DNA of 64,000 nucleotides from Trinickia dabaoshanensis (GTDB lineage: Bacteria; Pseudomonadota; Gammaproteobacteria; Burkholderiales; Burkholderiaceae). Numbering within the stretch: position 1 is the first letter of the stretch; the number at the start of each line of letters is the position of its first letter. The notes beneath the pieces were generated by a model that did no database searches, had not been told where the DNA came from, and saw only the letters and a program-made list of their open reading frames with translations. The DNA lies in contig NZ_PNYA01000004.1 of NCBI RefSeq assembly GCF_002879885.1, positions 228,614 to 292,613 on the forward strand. Reading direction: 5' to 3'. Both the position numbers and the translations under genes were made by a program. Of the stretch, positions 50,652 through 59,983 are shown piece after piece.

Positions 50652-52328
50652 ATGCACTCGCCCTTCACCCGGTTCCCATCCCGCATCCGCCTGATGAAGG
50701 CAGCCACGGTCGTCGTGAGCCTGACCGCACTCATCGGCGCAAGCGGGACGGCATACGCTGCCGGCGGCGGCACAGCCGAGCCGGCGGAACAATCTGCGAG
50801 CGCCACGGCGCCCTCCAACCGCGATAGCCACACCCCCCTCTCCGCCCACGCCGCAAGCGCGGCGAGCATGGCGCACGCATCCTCGGCGGTGCCCGATACC
50901 GGCAGCGCGCCCGAGGCGCGCGAAGCGTCGGTCGTGACCAAGCACGCGCTGCGCCTGGACGGCCGCCGGCTCGCGTACCAGGCCACCGCGGGCAACTTGC
51001 TGTTGCGCAACGAGAAGGGCGAACCCGAGGCGAGCATGTTTTACGTCGCCTACACGGCCCGCGAGCCGAACGCCTCCCGTCCGGTCACGTTCCTGTTCAA
51101 CGGGGGCCCCGGCGCGGCGAGCGTGTTCTTGTTGATGGGTTCGTTCGGCCCGAAGCGGGTCCATACGTCGAGCCCGAGCGCCACGCCGCCCGCGCCGTAT
51201 ACGCTGGCCGACAATCCGGAATCATTGCTCGATACGACGGATCTCGTTTTCGTCGACGCGATCGGCACGGGTTTTTCTCGCGTGGTGGGAAACGGTAGCG
51301 GCAAGCGCTTTTGGAGTGTGGACGGCGATCTAGACGCTTTCGTCCGCTTCATCGACCGCTACTTGAGCGTAAACGAGCGCTGGAATTCGCCGAAATATCT
51401 GATCGGCGAATCGTACGGCACGGCACGCGCGGCCATGCTGGCCTACCGGCTCGGCCAACACGAGATCTCGCTGAACGGCATCGTGCTGCTCTCGTCCGTG
51501 CTCAACTCGGGCATGCATGCGCCCGGCCTCGATCTGATGTATGTGCGTTATCTACCCTCGTTCGCCGCCACGGCTTGGTACCACGACAAGCTCGGCCCCG
51601 CGAAGCCGGCCGATTTGAGCGCGTTCTTGAACGAGGTGCGCGAGTTCGCGCAAGGCCCCTATGCTGCCGCGCTCGCCAAGGGCGACGCGCTGCCCGATGC
51701 CGAGCGCGATGCGATCGCCGCGCGTATCGCCCAATACACCGGACTCGATGCCGCTTACATCGTGCGGGCGCGCCTGCGCGTCTCGCCCTCGCATTTCCGC
51801 AAGCAATTGCTGCTGGATCGAGCACGCAGCCTCGGGCGCTACGACAGCCGCTTCGAGGGGATCGACGCCGACGAAGACTCCTCGTCGCCCGGCTACGATG
51901 CGTCCGAAAAATTCATCTCCAGCGCGATCAACGCGGCCTTTCACGAGCACTTGGCTCGAGATCTCCACTATGCGAGCGACGCCGCGTACAAGGTCTTCAA
52001 CGATCACGTGCTCGACGCCTGGGATTGGAAACACCATGCCTGGTGGGGCGAGCCGCTGGAAGTACCGTACGCGGCAGCCGATCTGGCGGAAGCGATGCGG
52101 CAAAACCCGCATCTGAAGGTACTCTCGGCAAACGGCTACTTCGACCTCGCCACGCCGTTTTTCGCTACCGAGTACGACCTGGCGCACATGGGCCTCGATC
52201 CGTCGCTGCGCGCGAACGTGCGGATGACCTATTACCCGACGGGCCACATGATTTACCTCGACGACGCGGCATTGCATGCGCTCAAGCAGGATTTGGATCG
52301 ATTTTACGAAGAGGCGAACCGGCAGTAA
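50652..52328 (+). CDS. Secreted serine carboxypeptidase (peptidase family S10)
   Basis: Removes C-terminal residues from peptides, usually at acid pH. The 558-residue protein has a signal peptide (AATVVVSLTALIGASGTAYA), a Ser/Ala-rich spacer, then the S10 domain: substrate-binding FNGGPGAASVFLLMGSFGP, nucleophile Ser254 in LIGESYGTARAAML, Asp in ANGYFDLATPFF and His in YPTGHMIYLD. CCAGGAACGGTC precedes ATG 50652. It stands 359 bp upstream of a secreted S53 peptidase, another acid-acting family. Confidence 0.93.
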   Translation: MHSPFTRFPSRIRLMKAATVVVSLTALIGASGTAYAAGGGTAEPAEQSASATAPSNRDSHTPLSAHAASAASMAHASSAVPDTGSAPEAREASVVTKHALRLDGRRLAYQATAGNLLLRNEKGEPEASMFYVAYTAREPNASRPVTFLFNGGPGAASVFLLMGSFGPKRVHTSSPSATPPAPYTLADNPESLLDTTDLVFVDAIGTGFSRVVGNGSGKRFWSVDGDLDAFVRFIDRYLSVNERWNSPKYLIGESYGTARAAMLAYRLGQHEISLNGIVLLSSVLNSGMHAPGLDLMYVRYLPSFAATAWYHDKLGPAKPADLSAFLNEVREFAQGPYAAALAKGDALPDAERDAIAARIAQYTGLDAAYIVRARLRVSPSHFRKQLLLDRARSLGRYDSRFEGIDADEDSSSPGYDASEKFISSAINAAFHEHLARDLHYASDAAYKVFNDHVLDAWDWKHHAWWGEPLEVPYAAADLAEAMRQNPHLKVLSANGYFDLATPFFATEYDLAHMGLDPSLRANVRMTYYPTGHMIYLDDAALHALKQDLDRFYEEANRQ

Positions 52329-52687
52329 TAACATTACGCGAAACGCTCAATCCAAACGTTCGACCGATTAATTTCTCTATTTTTATATCGCATTTCTAGA
52401 GCGATATATCAGGACACCCGAGAGGCCCACGCCCCCCTTCGAAGCAAAGTCTACAAGCACAAGGACGCGGCAGCACGTACAGACCGCCACTTCCACTACC
52501 ACTCCTAACAGCTACACGGCCACCTTTTTGGCCTGATAGGTTAATCATGCTCAATAAATCGTTGAGCGTTTCTATTAACTCCACAATCGAAACGATGGCT
52601 CGAGACGGCAGAAAATTTTTAATCCGTTGACTCACCGCTATCCCGCGGATAGGGCGTCTCTTGGCGTTGCAATCCTAGGAGGTCAAA
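52329..52687. other. AT-richer intergenic region before the S53 gene
   Basis: No firm gene. Several short inverted repeats are present: ATATCGC/GCGATAT (52385-52407), GGCCA/TGGCC (52519-52534) and GCTCAA/TTGAGC (52550-52568). A minus-strand open frame (52396-52635, GTG start, 79 codons) would give a Gly-rich peptide with four cysteines. It has no clear ribosome site, so it is not called as a gene. The ribosome site AGGAGGTCAAA at the right end belongs to the S53 peptidase. Confidence 0.5.
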
Positions 52688-54457
52688 TTGAAGTCGACAG
52701 TAAAATCGAAGGGGTCGGTACAAAGTATTTGCAAAACCGCGGCACTCGCATTGCCGCTCGTCGTCGCTGCCCTGCCGTCCCAAGCGGCCAGCGCTCGGAC
52801 GAATTGGGTCAGTACGGAAACGAGGGCGTTTCTGAATCCGGCGCAAATGCGAACGCTCGCGGCAGCGCCTGAGGCGCAAATGACGGCGGGCGAAGCAGCG
52901 CACGTGGTCGTCAGCCTGCGCGTTCGCAACCTGAGCCGGTTGAAGGCGCTCGGCCAGGCTGTCAACGAGCGCGGCAACAGCCGCTATCATCACTTCCTCA
53001 CGCCGAAGCAGTTCCTCGCCGATTACGCACCGACCGAAGCGCAAGTGCAAAAGGTCGTCGCGTACATGCGCAAGAGCGGCTTCGTCAACATTCGCGTGTC
53101 GAGCAATCGCCTCTTGGTTTCCGCCGACGGCACGGCCGGCACGGTGAAGACGGCGTTCAACACGCCGCTCGTTCATTTCCGCAAGGGCGAACGCACCGTC
53201 TTCGCGAACTCGGCTCCCGCCGAGGTGCCCGAAGAACTGGGCGGCTCGGTGCTCTCCGTGCTCGGGCTGCAGAACGTGACGCGCGCGCACACCATGGCCG
53301 TGCGGGGTCCGCGTACGCAAGCGAAGACGATGGCCACCGGCACGGAGACGGGACATTATCCGACCGAATGGCCGGCGATCTACGGTGCCAACAGCTTGCC
53401 CACCGCCTCGAACACCGCGGTCGGCATCATCACGATCGGCGGCGCCGACCAAGCGACGCAAGATTTGAATCAATTCACCCAGGCGAACAACCTGCCCACG
53501 GTCAACGTTTCGGCCGTCCAAGCGGGTGATCCGAGCGGCAACTACAGCGACGACCAGGAAGGCCAAGGCGAATGGGACCTCGATAGCCAGGACGTCGTCG
53601 GTGCCGCGGGCGGCGCCGTGAGTCAACTCCTGTTCTATGAAGCGGACCTGAACGCCTCCGGCAACACGGGCCTGACTCAAGCGTTCAACCAAGCCGTTAC
53701 CGACAACACGGCAAAGGTCATCAACGTTTCGCTCGGCTGGTGCGAAACCGACGCGCAAGCCGACGGCTCGGTCGCCGCCGAAGATCAGATCTTCGCCACG
53801 GCGGTCGCGCAAGGCCAGACGTTCTCGGTTTCATCGGGCGACGAAGGCGCCTACGAGTGCAACAACCGCGGCTATCCGGACGGCAGCACGTACTCGATCT
53901 CGTGGCCCGCGTCCTCGCCGAACGTCATCTCGGTCGGCGGCACGACGCTGTACACGACGAGCGGCGGCGGCTGGGGCAGCGAAACGGTTTGGAACGAAGG
54001 GCTCGACGGCAACGGCAAGTTGTGGGCATCGACGGGCGGTATCAGCCAGGTCGAATCGCTGCCCTCGTGGCAGAGTTCGCTGGCGGTCAGCCCGAAGCCG
54101 ACCGGCCGGGCCGTGCCCGACATCTCGTTCGATGCAGCCCAAGGCTCGGGCGCGCTCGTCTACAACTACGGTCAAATCCAACAGATCGGCGGCACGAGCT
54201 TGTCGTCGCCGATTTTCGTCGGATTGTGGGCGCGGCTGGAATCGGCGCATTCGAACTCGCTGGGTTTCCCCGCTTCGAGCATCTATAGCGCCGTGAAGTC
54301 GACGCCCTCGCTCGTGCACGACGTGACCTCGGGCAACAACGGCTATCAGGGTTACGGTTATAAGGCCGCCAAGGGCTGGGACTATCCGACCGGCTGGGGT
54401 AGCTTCATCATGTCCAACCTCGCGTCGTATGTGAACAGCCACTCGTTCGCCCGCTAA
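52688..54457 (+). CDS. Secreted sedolisin-type serine-carboxyl peptidase (family S53)
   Basis: Acid endopeptidase secreted as a proenzyme. The TTG start at 52688 is fixed by the strong AGGAGGTCAAA site. The 589-residue protein has a signal peptide (AALALPLVVAALPSQA), a pro-kumamolisin domain (SRYHHFLTPKQFLADYAPTEAQVQKV), and a catalytic domain with Glu and Asp in GQGEWDLDSQDVVG and Ser in GGTSLSSPIFVGLWARLE. The calcium site lies near DVTSGNNGYQGYGY. The paired S10 carboxypeptidase gene upstream suggests a joint acid proteolysis function. An intrinsic terminator follows. Confidence 0.94.
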   Translation: MKSTVKSKGSVQSICKTAALALPLVVAALPSQAASARTNWVSTETRAFLNPAQMRTLAAAPEAQMTAGEAAHVVVSLRVRNLSRLKALGQAVNERGNSRYHHFLTPKQFLADYAPTEAQVQKVVAYMRKSGFVNIRVSSNRLLVSADGTAGTVKTAFNTPLVHFRKGERTVFANSAPAEVPEELGGSVLSVLGLQNVTRAHTMAVRGPRTQAKTMATGTETGHYPTEWPAIYGANSLPTASNTAVGIITIGGADQATQDLNQFTQANNLPTVNVSAVQAGDPSGNYSDDQEGQGEWDLDSQDVVGAAGGAVSQLLFYEADLNASGNTGLTQAFNQAVTDNTAKVINVSLGWCETDAQADGSVAAEDQIFATAVAQGQTFSVSSGDEGAYECNNRGYPDGSTYSISWPASSPNVISVGGTTLYTTSGGGWGSETVWNEGLDGNGKLWASTGGISQVESLPSWQSSLAVSPKPTGRAVPDISFDAAQGSGALVYNYGQIQQIGGTSLSSPIFVGLWARLESAHSNSLGFPASSIYSAVKSTPSLVHDVTSGNNGYQGYGYKAAKGWDYPTGWGSFIMSNLASYVNSHSFAR

Positions 54458-54515
54458 CGAGCGACGCGGCAAATCGGCGGGCAATCGCCCGACTCGCCGC
54501 GCAAGCTCGACACCC

Positions 54516-54553
54516 GAGCCGCTCCGGCCCCCTTCGCCGGACCGGCTCTTTTT
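54516..54553 (+). terminator. Rho-independent terminator of the S53 gene
   Basis: A two-part stem, GAGCCG (54516-54521) with CGGCTC (54543-54548) and TCCGGC with GCCGGA inside it, closes a 7-base loop and is followed directly by five T. It begins 58 bp after the S53 stop. This is the clearest intrinsic terminator in the window. Confidence 0.9.
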
Positions 54554-54663
54554 CGTTGTGCGCGCAACAAACGTTGCATTGAGGCGGCACGTTCGCAAAA
54601 CTCGGCGCATAATCGCTGCTTCGCGTCCTTGTCCACGCCTTGTCGTTGCAGCGCCGCTTGTCC

Positions 54664-56061
54664 ATGCCGCTTGCCATCAAAGCCTTTATCGCCCCGCTGA
54701 TCGTGGCCTGCGCCATGTTCATGGAATCCGTCGACGGAAACATCATCGTCACGGCGTTGCCCTCGATGGCTCGAGATTTCGGCAGCGACCCGGTCGCCCT
54801 GAAGGTGGCGATCACGAGCTACGTCCTCGGCCTCGGCGTGTTCATTCCGATTTGCGGCTGGCTGGCCGATCGCTTCGGCGCGCGCACCGTGTTTCGAACG
54901 GCCATCGGCATCTTCGTCGTCGGCTCCGTCCTCTGCGGCTTCGCCCGCTCGCTGCATGTGTTTACGCTCGCGCGTTTTCTGCAAGGCGTCGGTGGTGCGA
55001 TGATGGTGCCGGTCGGGCGCATCATCATCTTTCGCGCGGTGCCGAAAACCGAGTTCGTGCGCGCGATGAACTATCTGGTCTTGCCCGCCCTGTTCGCGCC
55101 GGCCGCCGCCCCCTTGCTCGGCGGCTTCATCACCACCTACCTGCACTGGCGGTTGATTTTCTTCGTCAACGTGCCGATCGGCATCCTCGGCATCTATCTC
55201 ACGAATCGGTACATCGTCAATACGCACGAGCCGCATCCGGGCCCGCTCGACTGGTTCGGTTTTCTGCTCGCGGCGTGCGGCGCGTCGCTGTTGTTGCTCG
55301 GCCTGTCGCTGATCGGCAGCGATCTCGTCTCGGATCGCTCCGCCTACGAAATGTGCGTGACGGGCGCCTTGCTTCTCACGCTCTATGTGCTCTACGCCCA
55401 GCGCGCGCAGCGGCCGGTCCTCGATTTGAAGCTCTTCAGCGTTCCGACGTTTCGCGCCAGCGTGCTGGGCGGATCGATGTTTCGTATCGGACTCGGCGCG
55501 GTACCGTTCCTTCTGCCGCTCGCCTTGCAGGAAGGCCTTGGGATGACGGCGTTTCAATCGGGCGCCATTACGTGCGCATCGGCATTCGGCAGCATGTTCA
55601 TGCGGTCGATGACGTCGTCCGTGTTGCGCGCCTTCGGCTTTCGCACCGTGCTCATCTATAACGCGATTTTTTCCGGTATCGCCATCGCGGCCTATGGAAC
55701 GTTCTTCCCCGGCACGCCGATTTGGGTCATCTGGCTCGTCGTCCTGCTCGGCGGCTTCTTCCCCGCGCTCCAATTCACGAGCCTCAATTCGATGATCTAC
55801 GCCGAGATCGCGAGCCAGGATATCGGACGCGCCACGAGCCTGGGCAGCGTCGTGCAGCAGATGTCGCTCGGGCTCGGCGTGACGGTCGGCGGGATCGTCC
55901 TCCAGATATCGCGAGCGCTGCATGGACATACCCATGCTCAGTGGTCCGACTTCTGGCCGTCGTTCCTCGTCGTCGGCCTATTCTCGCTGGGCTCCATTCC
56001 GATCACGCGCCGGCTCTCCCCCGATGCCGGCGACGAAATCGCTCGCGGCACGCGCGGATAA
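54664..56061 (+). CDS. DHA2-family MFS multidrug efflux transporter (EmrB/QacA type)
   Basis: A 465-residue proton antiporter with 14 predicted helices. Motif D1 is near the start (FMESVDGNIIVTALPSMARDF), motif A reads GWLADRFGARTVF and motif C-like segments occur in TM5. ATG 54664 is preferred over an in-frame TTG at 54640. No membrane-fusion partner gene is near, so it may act alone. The LysR gene downstream is convergent. Confidence 0.92.
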   Translation: MPLAIKAFIAPLIVACAMFMESVDGNIIVTALPSMARDFGSDPVALKVAITSYVLGLGVFIPICGWLADRFGARTVFRTAIGIFVVGSVLCGFARSLHVFTLARFLQGVGGAMMVPVGRIIIFRAVPKTEFVRAMNYLVLPALFAPAAAPLLGGFITTYLHWRLIFFVNVPIGILGIYLTNRYIVNTHEPHPGPLDWFGFLLAACGASLLLLGLSLIGSDLVSDRSAYEMCVTGALLLTLYVLYAQRAQRPVLDLKLFSVPTFRASVLGGSMFRIGLGAVPFLLPLALQEGLGMTAFQSGAITCASAFGSMFMRSMTSSVLRAFGFRTVLIYNAIFSGIAIAAYGTFFPGTPIWVIWLVVLLGGFFPALQFTSLNSMIYAEIASQDIGRATSLGSVVQQMSLGLGVTVGGIVLQISRALHGHTHAQWSDFWPSFLVVGLFSLGSIPITRRLSPDAGDEIARGTRG

Positions 56062-56130
56062 GCGGCCGTGCGCGTGGTTCGCGTCGCCGACGCGTGCCGC
56101 TTACTTAGGCTGCTTACGTAGGCCGCTTAC

Positions 56131-57072
56131 TTAGGCTGCCGCCATGCCGTGAACGTGACCGGTGTCGGTGCTCGTGCTCGTATAACCCTTGACCGCTTCG
56201 ACGACGATCGCAGCCAATTGCTCGACCGGCGGTGCGGCCGTGCTCGACGCGCGCAGCAACGTCAACCCGAGCGAAGGCAACGCCGGCAACCCGTAAGCGC
56301 CGGGCTCCAGCGTGCGAACCGTGGGCGGCAGCCCATGCGGCGTACGCACGGTGATGCCGAGCCCCGCCGCCGCCGCGGCCCATAAGCCGGCGAGGCTCGG
56401 GCTCGTCATCGCGACGCGCCATGCGATGCCCGCGCGATCGAGCGCGTCGGTCGCGAGCGAGCAGACCATGCATGCGCCGTCGAAAAGAACGAGCGGCAAT
56501 GGCTCGTCGCTGCCGGGCGACCACTGCAACGCGTCGGATCCGATCCAGCGCATCGGCGGCTTGGCGACATCCACACTCGCACCGGCCACGCGCCGCGCTT
56601 GCATCGATACGTTGCGGTCGTCCCAGACCAGCGCGAGGTCGAGTTCGCCCGCATCGAGTCGCGCGGTCAGATCGGCGTTGCGAGCGACGCGCGCCTCGAT
56701 GCGCACTTTCGGATGCGCTCGGGCGAATCGGCCCAATACGTTCGGCAGTACCGACTCAGCGAAGTCCTCTTGCAGCCCGAGACGCACCCATCCTTCGAGA
56801 TCGGTGCCGCGCGCCGCGAACGCCGCTTCATCGTTCAACTCGACGAGCCGCCGCGCGTAGCGCAGCATGACCTCGCCTGCATCGGTCAAGCCCAGGCCGC
56901 GGCCCGCTTTGCGGAACAGCGGCGCCCCCACCTGCTCTTCGAGCTTTCTGATTTGCGCGCTCACCGCCGACGTGGAGCGCCCCACCCGATCCGCCGCCTT
57001 CGCGAAACTGCCCAGGTCCATGCCCGTGACGAAGCTGCGCAACGCCGCCACGTCGAAGTTCGTTTGACTCAT
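56131..57072 (-). CDS. LysR-family transcriptional regulator
   Basis: A 313-residue LTTR. The HTH is at residues 8-48 (AALRSFVTGMDLGSFAKAADRVGRSTSAVSAQIRKLE), with a LysR substrate domain behind it (LGLQEDFAESVLPNVLGRFAR). GAGGCATGCG precedes ATG 57072. It is divergent from the MFS gene at 57184 and the 111-bp gap holds a 12-bp inverted repeat, so it likely controls that transporter. The C-terminal tail (after about residue 290) is longer than usual. Confidence 0.93.
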   Translation of the reverse strand: MSQTNFDVAALRSFVTGMDLGSFAKAADRVGRSTSAVSAQIRKLEEQVGAPLFRKAGRGLGLTDAGEVMLRYARRLVELNDEAAFAARGTDLEGWVRLGLQEDFAESVLPNVLGRFARAHPKVRIEARVARNADLTARLDAGELDLALVWDDRNVSMQARRVAGASVDVAKPPMRWIGSDALQWSPGSDEPLPLVLFDGACMVCSLATDALDRAGIAWRVAMTSPSLAGLWAAAAAGLGITVRTPHGLPPTVRTLEPGAYGLPALPSLGLTLLRASSTAAPPVEQLAAIVVEAVKGYTSTSTDTGHVHGMAAA

Positions 57073-57082
57073 CGCATGCCTC

Positions 57083-57138
57083 GATCATCCTGAATTTTCG
57101 AACGATTGATTCTGAATTATCCGATTTTCAGGATGATC
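57083..57138. promoter_or_regulatory. Paired 12-bp inverted repeats between lysR and MFS genes
   Basis: GATCATCCTGAA (57083-57094) recurs as its exact reverse complement TTCAGGATGATC (57127-57138), 32 bases apart. The pair is placed symmetrically in the divergent intergenic region, with the palindrome ATTCTGAAT near its middle. This arrangement suits a LysR tetramer binding two sites, though the core is not a textbook T-N11-A box. Confidence 0.65.
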
Positions 57139-57183
57139 ATAGAGTGCGAGACTGCGTTCGTCAAACGTCAGAGGAAGTCACGA

Positions 57184-58425
57184 ATGGACACGCAATATGT
57201 CGCGAAGGCGCCGCGCCGGGCGTTCGGCGCCTCGCACCGGTGGAAGGTACTCGGCGTCGGCGTCGCGGCCAACGCGGGTTTCTCGGCAGCCGCGGCGGGG
57301 ATTCCGACCACGGCGATATGGATGCGCACGGGGTACCACCTCGGCAATGCGCAACTCGGGATCGCGCTCGGCGCGACCGGTCTCGGCATCGCGCTGTCCG
57401 AGTTGCCTTGGGGCGTCGCGACCGACCGGTTCGGCGACCGGCCCGTCCTGATCGCCGGCTTGCTCGCGACCGCGCTCGCGCTGCTGTCGATGGCCCTGTT
57501 CCTCGTGCCTTCGGCTGTGGCGGTGCCGGCTTTGCCGTTATTGGTCATGGCTCTTGCTGTGGTCGGCTTGCTCGGCGGCAGCGTCAATGGCTCCAGCGGC
57601 CGCGCGATCATGAGCTGGTTCAAGGAGGGCGAGCGCGGCGTCGCGATGAGCATTCGCCAAACCGCCGTGCCGCTCGGCGGCGGCATCGGCGCGTCGCTGT
57701 TACCGTGGCTTGCTTCGACGTATGGGTTCGGCGCCGTGTTTAGCGCATTGGCGCTGCTATGCGCCGTTCCCGCGGCTCTGGCGATCTTGTGGCTTCATGA
57801 GCCGCCGCACGCGGCGGCGGCTGCGAAGTCCAACGTCGATGCGCAACGTAGTCCGCTTGGCGATATGGCCATCTGGCGCGTCGCGCTCGGCATCGGCGTG
57901 CTATGCGTGCCGCAATTGGCCGTGTTGACCTTCGCCACCGTCTTTCTGCACGACTTCGGCCATCTCGGCATTGCCGGCATCAGCGCAACGATGGCCGCGC
58001 TGCAAGTCGGCGCGATGGCGATGCGGGTTTGGAGCGGGCGTCATACGGACCGTCGCGGCAATCGTCGAAGCTACATCCGGGGCTCGACGCTCGTTGCCGC
58101 CGCGTCGTTTGCCGCGCTCTCGGGCATCGTGGCGCTGGGGCACTCGGCATCGATCGCGGCCGTCGTTGCGCTGATCGTGTTCGCTGGTGTGTGCGTCTCC
58201 GCTTGGCACGGTGTCGCGTATGCCGAGTTGGCCACGCTGGCGGGTCCCGCTCGTGCGGGCACGGCCCTCGGGATGGCCAATTCGATCGTCTATGCCGGGA
58301 TGTTTCTCGTGCCGTTCTTGTTGCCGCACCTGCTAGCCGCGAGTTCGTGGGCGTTCGTGTGGCTCGTCGCAGGGTTCGTCGCGCTGCTCGCGCATCCGCT
58401 GTTTCCGCGGGCAGTGCGGGGCTGA
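57184..58425 (+). CDS. MFS transporter (CynX/NimT-like)
   Basis: A 413-residue, 12-helix major facilitator. WGVATDRFGDRPVLIAGLL is the loop 2-3 motif and VNGSSGRAIMSWFKEGERGVAMSIRQTAVPLGG the TM4-TM5 region shared by cyanate/nitroimidazole-type and some organic-acid carriers. ATG 57184 follows AGAGGAAGTCACGA; an in-frame start at 57106 is rejected. It is divergent from the lysR gene. The substrate is unknown. Confidence 0.9.
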   Translation: MDTQYVAKAPRRAFGASHRWKVLGVGVAANAGFSAAAAGIPTTAIWMRTGYHLGNAQLGIALGATGLGIALSELPWGVATDRFGDRPVLIAGLLATALALLSMALFLVPSAVAVPALPLLVMALAVVGLLGGSVNGSSGRAIMSWFKEGERGVAMSIRQTAVPLGGGIGASLLPWLASTYGFGAVFSALALLCAVPAALAILWLHEPPHAAAAAKSNVDAQRSPLGDMAIWRVALGIGVLCVPQLAVLTFATVFLHDFGHLGIAGISATMAALQVGAMAMRVWSGRHTDRRGNRRSYIRGSTLVAAASFAALSGIVALGHSASIAAVVALIVFAGVCVSAWHGVAYAELATLAGPARAGTALGMANSIVYAGMFLVPFLLPHLLAASSWAFVWLVAGFVALLAHPLFPRAVRG

Positions 58426-58440
58426 GCGTGCCGGTTAAGC

Positions 58441-58809
58441 ACGCGGAAGTTGGGTGCCTCGGTTCATGATTTCGAGGTAGCCGCCGTAGTTGAAGGGGCG
58501 ATTGCGCTTTTGGTCGGCACGCTCCGTCGTGCCACTCCTTCTGCTTTACGGATCCACAGAGCGCTGATGGAACGCTTCATTGCGACCTCCGGTTGACTTG
58601 TCGAGCAGACCGGCTTTACATCAGCTACAGTCGACAAACCGTTGGCGCTCCTTGAAGAGTTGGGCATTGTCCGAGAATCATTTTCCCGATTCGATTGTGA
58701 ACACGCGCGCGAGCTAATCCCTGCGCGAATTCAAAGCGGTCGGTCCGTTCGACAACCATTCAAGGACGCGAGGCTTTTGAAACTCAGAAGACAATCGCAT
58801 GCCGCTTAG
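58441..58809 (+). pseudogene. Remnant of a Fic-like protein C-terminal region
   Basis: One frame is open from 58441 to a stop at 58807-58809 except for a single in-frame TGA at 58594-58596. It reads about SALRIHRALMERFIATSG, stop, LVEQTGFTSATVDKPLAL, then LEELGIVRES. This resembles the winged-helix segment after the Fic domain in Fic/DOC-type proteins. No start or catalytic Fic motif is present, so it is a decayed 3' fragment at the left border of the T6SS island. Confidence 0.4.
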
Positions 58810-58811
58810 CG

Positions 58812-59087
58812 TCAGCCAGTCGAGCACCCGGCGTCCGATCCCGCCTTGACATGGTTTTGGCCGCATGGGCACTGTACGGGATCGTTGTCAAGCACGCTGG
58901 CTCGCCCATCTTCGTCCATGTCCATACCTGTACCTTGGATTGGGTGTTCTCCAGGACAATTACCGCAAGTGGCCATCTCTCCATCGAGTGCGATACGGCG
59001 ATCACCATCGAACATGGTCGAGGCAGTTGCGATGACCTTGCCACCTGTGGTGGTGGGATCGTCATGGCAGACAGATGCTTTACTCAT
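58812..59087 (-). CDS. PAAR-domain type VI secretion tip protein
   Basis: Small PAAR protein that sharpens the VgrG spike and links effectors to it. The 91-residue sequence begins HDDPTTTGGKVIATAS and has the cysteine-bearing turns GEMATCGNCPGEHPI and DPVQCPCGQNH that bind zinc at the cone tip, with three repeats of the PAAR type. It is a stand-alone domain without toxin extension. It lies downstream of the two putative immunity genes, on the same strand, and probably belongs to the same T6SS module. Confidence 0.85.
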   Translation of the reverse strand: MSKASVCHDDPTTTGGKVIATASTMFDGDRRIALDGEMATCGNCPGEHPIQGTGMDMDEDGRASVLDNDPVQCPCGQNHVKAGSDAGCSTG

Positions 59088-59197
59088 CTAAGAAAACCTG
59101 AATTTCAATTTTTAATCAAAGATAAATTTAATCACTTGACTTTAAAATGACTAACAACACTCCAATCTTTCCACATTTTTTTGCGCAACAAAATCAA

Positions 59198-59818
59198 TCA
59201 TTGATTCCCTCCCGCGAGATAATCGACAAAGCTTACACCACGAAGGATGCGCAGAATAGCTGGCAAATAATCCCCCTTCGGCTCTTTGAGCTTCATCGAT
59301 TGGCCCTCACCACAAACTGCCGCTTTTTCATGAAAAAGGCAAAACGAATAGAAGCGAACGCGCTGATTTTCATCACCACTAATTTCATCGGTTGTTCGCA
59401 AAAATCCGGTTGCATTGGGTGATTTTAGCTGATAGATTTTAGAAACAGGTCGCAATAGCTTTCTATCGCTCGCATCTTCGTCATACAACTTCCAAATTCT
59501 GCCCCCCTCATCCCACTGAGCCCCATACTTCTGCGCAGCATCATCAAATTGTTGACCAATTCGACATTTGAATCGAATCCCGAAATCGCCAAGCGTGCTC
59601 TGCACTGGGGGCACATCAGTCCAATAGCCAGCCGTCATCTTCATTCGACTCGCTAGATGCCCATCAAAATAGTCGACCACACTGATTACACAGCCGGGTT
59701 GCCCCATGTCCACAGACAGAACCTCATGCTTTACCGCAATCGTCAATTGCCCAAATGCGAACTGATCTGAGCAAATCTCAGCAAAGAATAGAGCAACGAC
59801 TGGCAGCTTTCGTCTCAT
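59198..59818 (-). CDS. Exported protein, candidate T6SS immunity protein, copy 2
   Basis: A 206-residue protein with an N-terminal signal peptide (MRRKLPVVALFFAEIC, cleavage near FAFGQ). It is a paralogue of the protein at 59984-60610: both share the frames SVDMGxPGC, GHL, YWTDVPPVxSTL, FGI, GAQWxEG, YQLKSxNAxGFxRTTD and RVRFYSFCL, with four matching cysteines. The nearby upstream gene encodes a cell-wall hydrolase-like effector, and the pair is AT-rich compared with the flanks. Periplasmic immunity to that effector is the natural inference, not shown. Confidence 0.75.
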   Translation of the reverse strand: MRRKLPVVALFFAEICSDQFAFGQLTIAVKHEVLSVDMGQPGCVISVVDYFDGHLASRMKMTAGYWTDVPPVQSTLGDFGIRFKCRIGQQFDDAAQKYGAQWDEGGRIWKLYDEDASDRKLLRPVSKIYQLKSPNATGFLRTTDEISGDENQRVRFYSFCLFHEKAAVCGEGQSMKLKEPKGDYLPAILRILRGVSFVDYLAGGNQ

Positions 59819-59983
59819 CGTTCAATACAGGCCGACTAAATATCGAGGAAATGACACGTTCCAACCAACGCATCTCGTCACCCCACTCCCGGTCGGCATC
59901 GGCCTCACGAGGAATATCACACTAGCGACATTCAACATACTAACGAGTGGCACAAAACGAAATCAAAATTGGCGTAAAGATGC

